6,904 nucleotides of DNA from Promethearchaeota archaeon (GTDB taxonomy: Archaea > Asgardarchaeota > Lokiarchaeia > Sigyniarchaeales > SOKP01). Where the stretch lies: assembly GCA_004524385.1 (NCBI GenBank), contig SDNM01000080.1, positions 1-6,904 of the forward strand, in the 5' to 3' direction. The translations under genes and the position numbers were made by a program. Position 1 is the stretch's first letter, and every line of letters starts with the position of its first letter. Positions 5,481-6,904 of the stretch are shown here, one piece after another. The notes beneath the pieces were generated by a model. It saw only the letters and a program-made list of their open reading frames with translations, searched no databases and was not told where the DNA came from.

Positions 5481-6904
5481 TTAATTCCAAAATGGATATA
5501 AATTCTGTGTTATCGCATCTTTTGTATCTGGAACAACCTCAAGCTCTGATTTAACCCAATCGGAGATCCATTGATATTTCTGTTTAAATCTGCTGTCCAT
5601 GAATATAATAGCACCTTTATCTGATATTTTTCTTATTGGACGCCCAGATGCTTGGTTTGCGCGTTGAATAGCTGGATATAAATATCCAAAATTCCATCCT
5701 TGTTTATTAAATACCTTATCATAATAATCAATTTTCGCATTCACCCGAGGACTTGGCAAATGATAAGGAAACCCTGCAATTACCACAGCATTCATAAAAT
5801 TTCCGGGATAATCCTCTCCCTCAGAATTTCGTCCACCACATACTCCTAGTAAAACCCCACCATTATTTTGCGAATTTGCCATTGACTTAAAATCATTTAC
5901 TAATATAGCATTCTCTGAAGCACTTAAGCCAGGTTCTTCAACAAACAATTTTTTATTATTTTTTTCTACAACTGAGTCTATACCATTTGAAAGCAATCCA
6001 TGTAATATTTTATATGAAGCACAGAAGATACCTACATTTGCAGGTGTACAATATAATACTTCATCTATCTTAGAAATCATCTTTTTAAACATTAAGGGTG
6101 TTCTGTTTTCCCTTTTGGTGTCAACCCCCTCTATAATAATTGCCTTGATATTTTTTTTATTAAAAGGTGAATCCGCAATGATACCTTTATAACTCTTACC
6201 ACTTTCTTGAAGAGCCATTAGATTATTAAATACGTAAGGATTTACAGTTCCTGAAAGATTTAGACAGGTATAACAACTTTTTAAGATAGGGATGGCAATT
6301 TCTCTTGGATCTAATGCTAAAATTTCAAGAGCAATATTTTTTTTTCCTTTTCTTTCTTGGATTCTATAACAAAAAAAGTAGCTGTCTAATGCGTAAGTTT
6401 TAATCCATTTAAGCCAAAATTCTGCTAATGAACCTAGATAATCTCTTGAAATTTCACCATTGGCAATTTTTTCTTCATGGATAGACACACTAAAATCGTA
6501 CAAATCATTGATAAAATTTTTAAATTCGTTTAGATCTAAAAATCCAAGTCTTTTATATATTAATTCTATTAAAACATTTGGAGCAATTGCCTTCTCGTCT
6601 ACCTTTAATGAATTAATCTTTTTATCCAAATGGTCTTTTAAAAGATTAACAAAGCTTCGCATAAGAATTGGCGCTTGATACATTTCTAAGTCTTTTAAAC
6701 ATAACTTTAAAGAATAAGGAGTAATTCGATCCGAATTTACATCTGTTGCGACGTCAATAATATTATGACATTCATCAATAACTAAGATACAGTTTTGTAA
6801 TTCACGCCCAATAAATTTTAAAAAAGTTTCACGTATAAAAGGATTAAAAATCCACTGGTAATTGCAGATAATAACGTTCATATCTTCTAATAAGAATTTA
6901 CTTA
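5481..6904 (-). CDS. XPD/Rad3 (ERCC2)-type superfamily 2 helicase, N-terminus cut by window edge
   Basis: An ATP-dependent 5'-3' DNA helicase of the DEAD_2/Helicase_C_2 type, related to the TFIIH subunit XPD and bacterial DinG. Visible parts in order: the IICNYQWIFNPFIRE block, motif II as DECH (6765-6776), a helical arch-like region of about 170 residues, LNLSGT before helicase domain 2 (SGT at 6246-6254), GGRNSEGEDYPG (motif V; SEGEDYPG at 5802-5825) and QRANQASGRPIR (motif VI, 5631-5666), then a C-terminus ending in PFWN. The frame stays open to the right edge (SKFLLED precedes the methionine at 6881), and IICNYQWIF is internal in the family, so that ATG is not the start. The Walker A motif and the four Fe-S cysteines should lie in the missing part, roughly 150-200 residues by family length. 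The archaeal role is probably DNA repair; it is unproven. Confidence 0.9.
   Translation of the reverse strand, partial: SKFLLEDMNVIICNYQWIFNPFIRETFLKFIGRELQNCILVIDECHNIIDVATDVNSDRITPYSLKLCLKDLEMYQAPILMRSFVNLLKDHLDKKINSLKVDEKAIAPNVLIELIYKRLGFLDLNEFKNFINDLYDFSVSIHEEKIANGEISRDYLGSLAEFWLKWIKTYALDSYFFCYRIQERKGKKNIALEILALDPREIAIPILKSCYTCLNLSGTVNPYVFNNLMALQESGKSYKGIIADSPFNKKNIKAIIIEGVDTKRENRTPLMFKKMISKIDEVLYCTPANVGIFCASYKILHGLLSNGIDSVVEKNNKKLFVEEPGLSASENAILVNDFKSMANSQNNGGVLLGVCGGRNSEGEDYPGNFMNAVVIAGFPYHLPSPRVNAKIDYYDKVFNKQGWNFGYLYPAIQRANQASGRPIRKISDKGAIIFMDSRFKQKYQWISDWVKSELEVVPDTKDAITQNLYPFWN

Noticed and set aside
6460..6678. A 72-codon plus-strand open frame
   Set aside because: It is antisense to the arch-like region of the helicase and has no independent support.

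Overview
The window is AT-rich (roughly 30% G+C by eye) and reads as archaeal. Supporting signs are an XPD/Rad3-type helicase, a crenarchaeal-style GT5 glycogen synthase, a surface beta-propeller protein full of N-glycosylation sequons, oligo-T terminators, AT-rich promoter-like gaps and no well-placed Shine-Dalgarno sites. The eukaryote-like secernin next to XPD makes a Lokiarchaeia-like Asgard (Promethearchaeota) archaeon my best guess. This is an inference from gene content; nothing in the window is diagnostic.

Layout, left to right. Positions 1-1315 (minus) hold the N-terminal 438 residues of a membrane-anchored, probably extracellular eight-bladed propeller protein whose 3' end is cut by the window edge. 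Positions 1351-2553 (minus) encode a complete secernin-family (peptidase C69-like) protein, 35 bp upstream of the propeller gene and possibly co-transcribed with it. A 275-bp divergent intergenic region (2554-2828) separates it from a plus-strand glycogen synthase (2829-4601) that appears to start at TTG. Convergent to that, after a 62-bp gap with a T9 tract, is a minus-strand seven-transmembrane protein (4664-5395). Upstream of it on the same strand is the C-terminal three quarters or so of an XPD-type helicase (5481-6904), whose N-terminus lies past the right edge.

The five genes do not form an obvious pathway. Glycogen synthesis, a putative amidohydrolase, DNA repair or transcription-type helicase activity and two orphan membrane proteins look like ordinary mixed chromosomal content. 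I see no insertion sequence, CRISPR array, tRNA or rRNA, and no convincing sign of a new multi-gene system. The items most worth a second look are the orphan 7TM protein with GPCR-like topology, the propeller protein with sequons in blade register, the TTG start of the glycogen synthase with an overlapping out-of-frame ATG, and the secernin with an exposed N-terminal cysteine.
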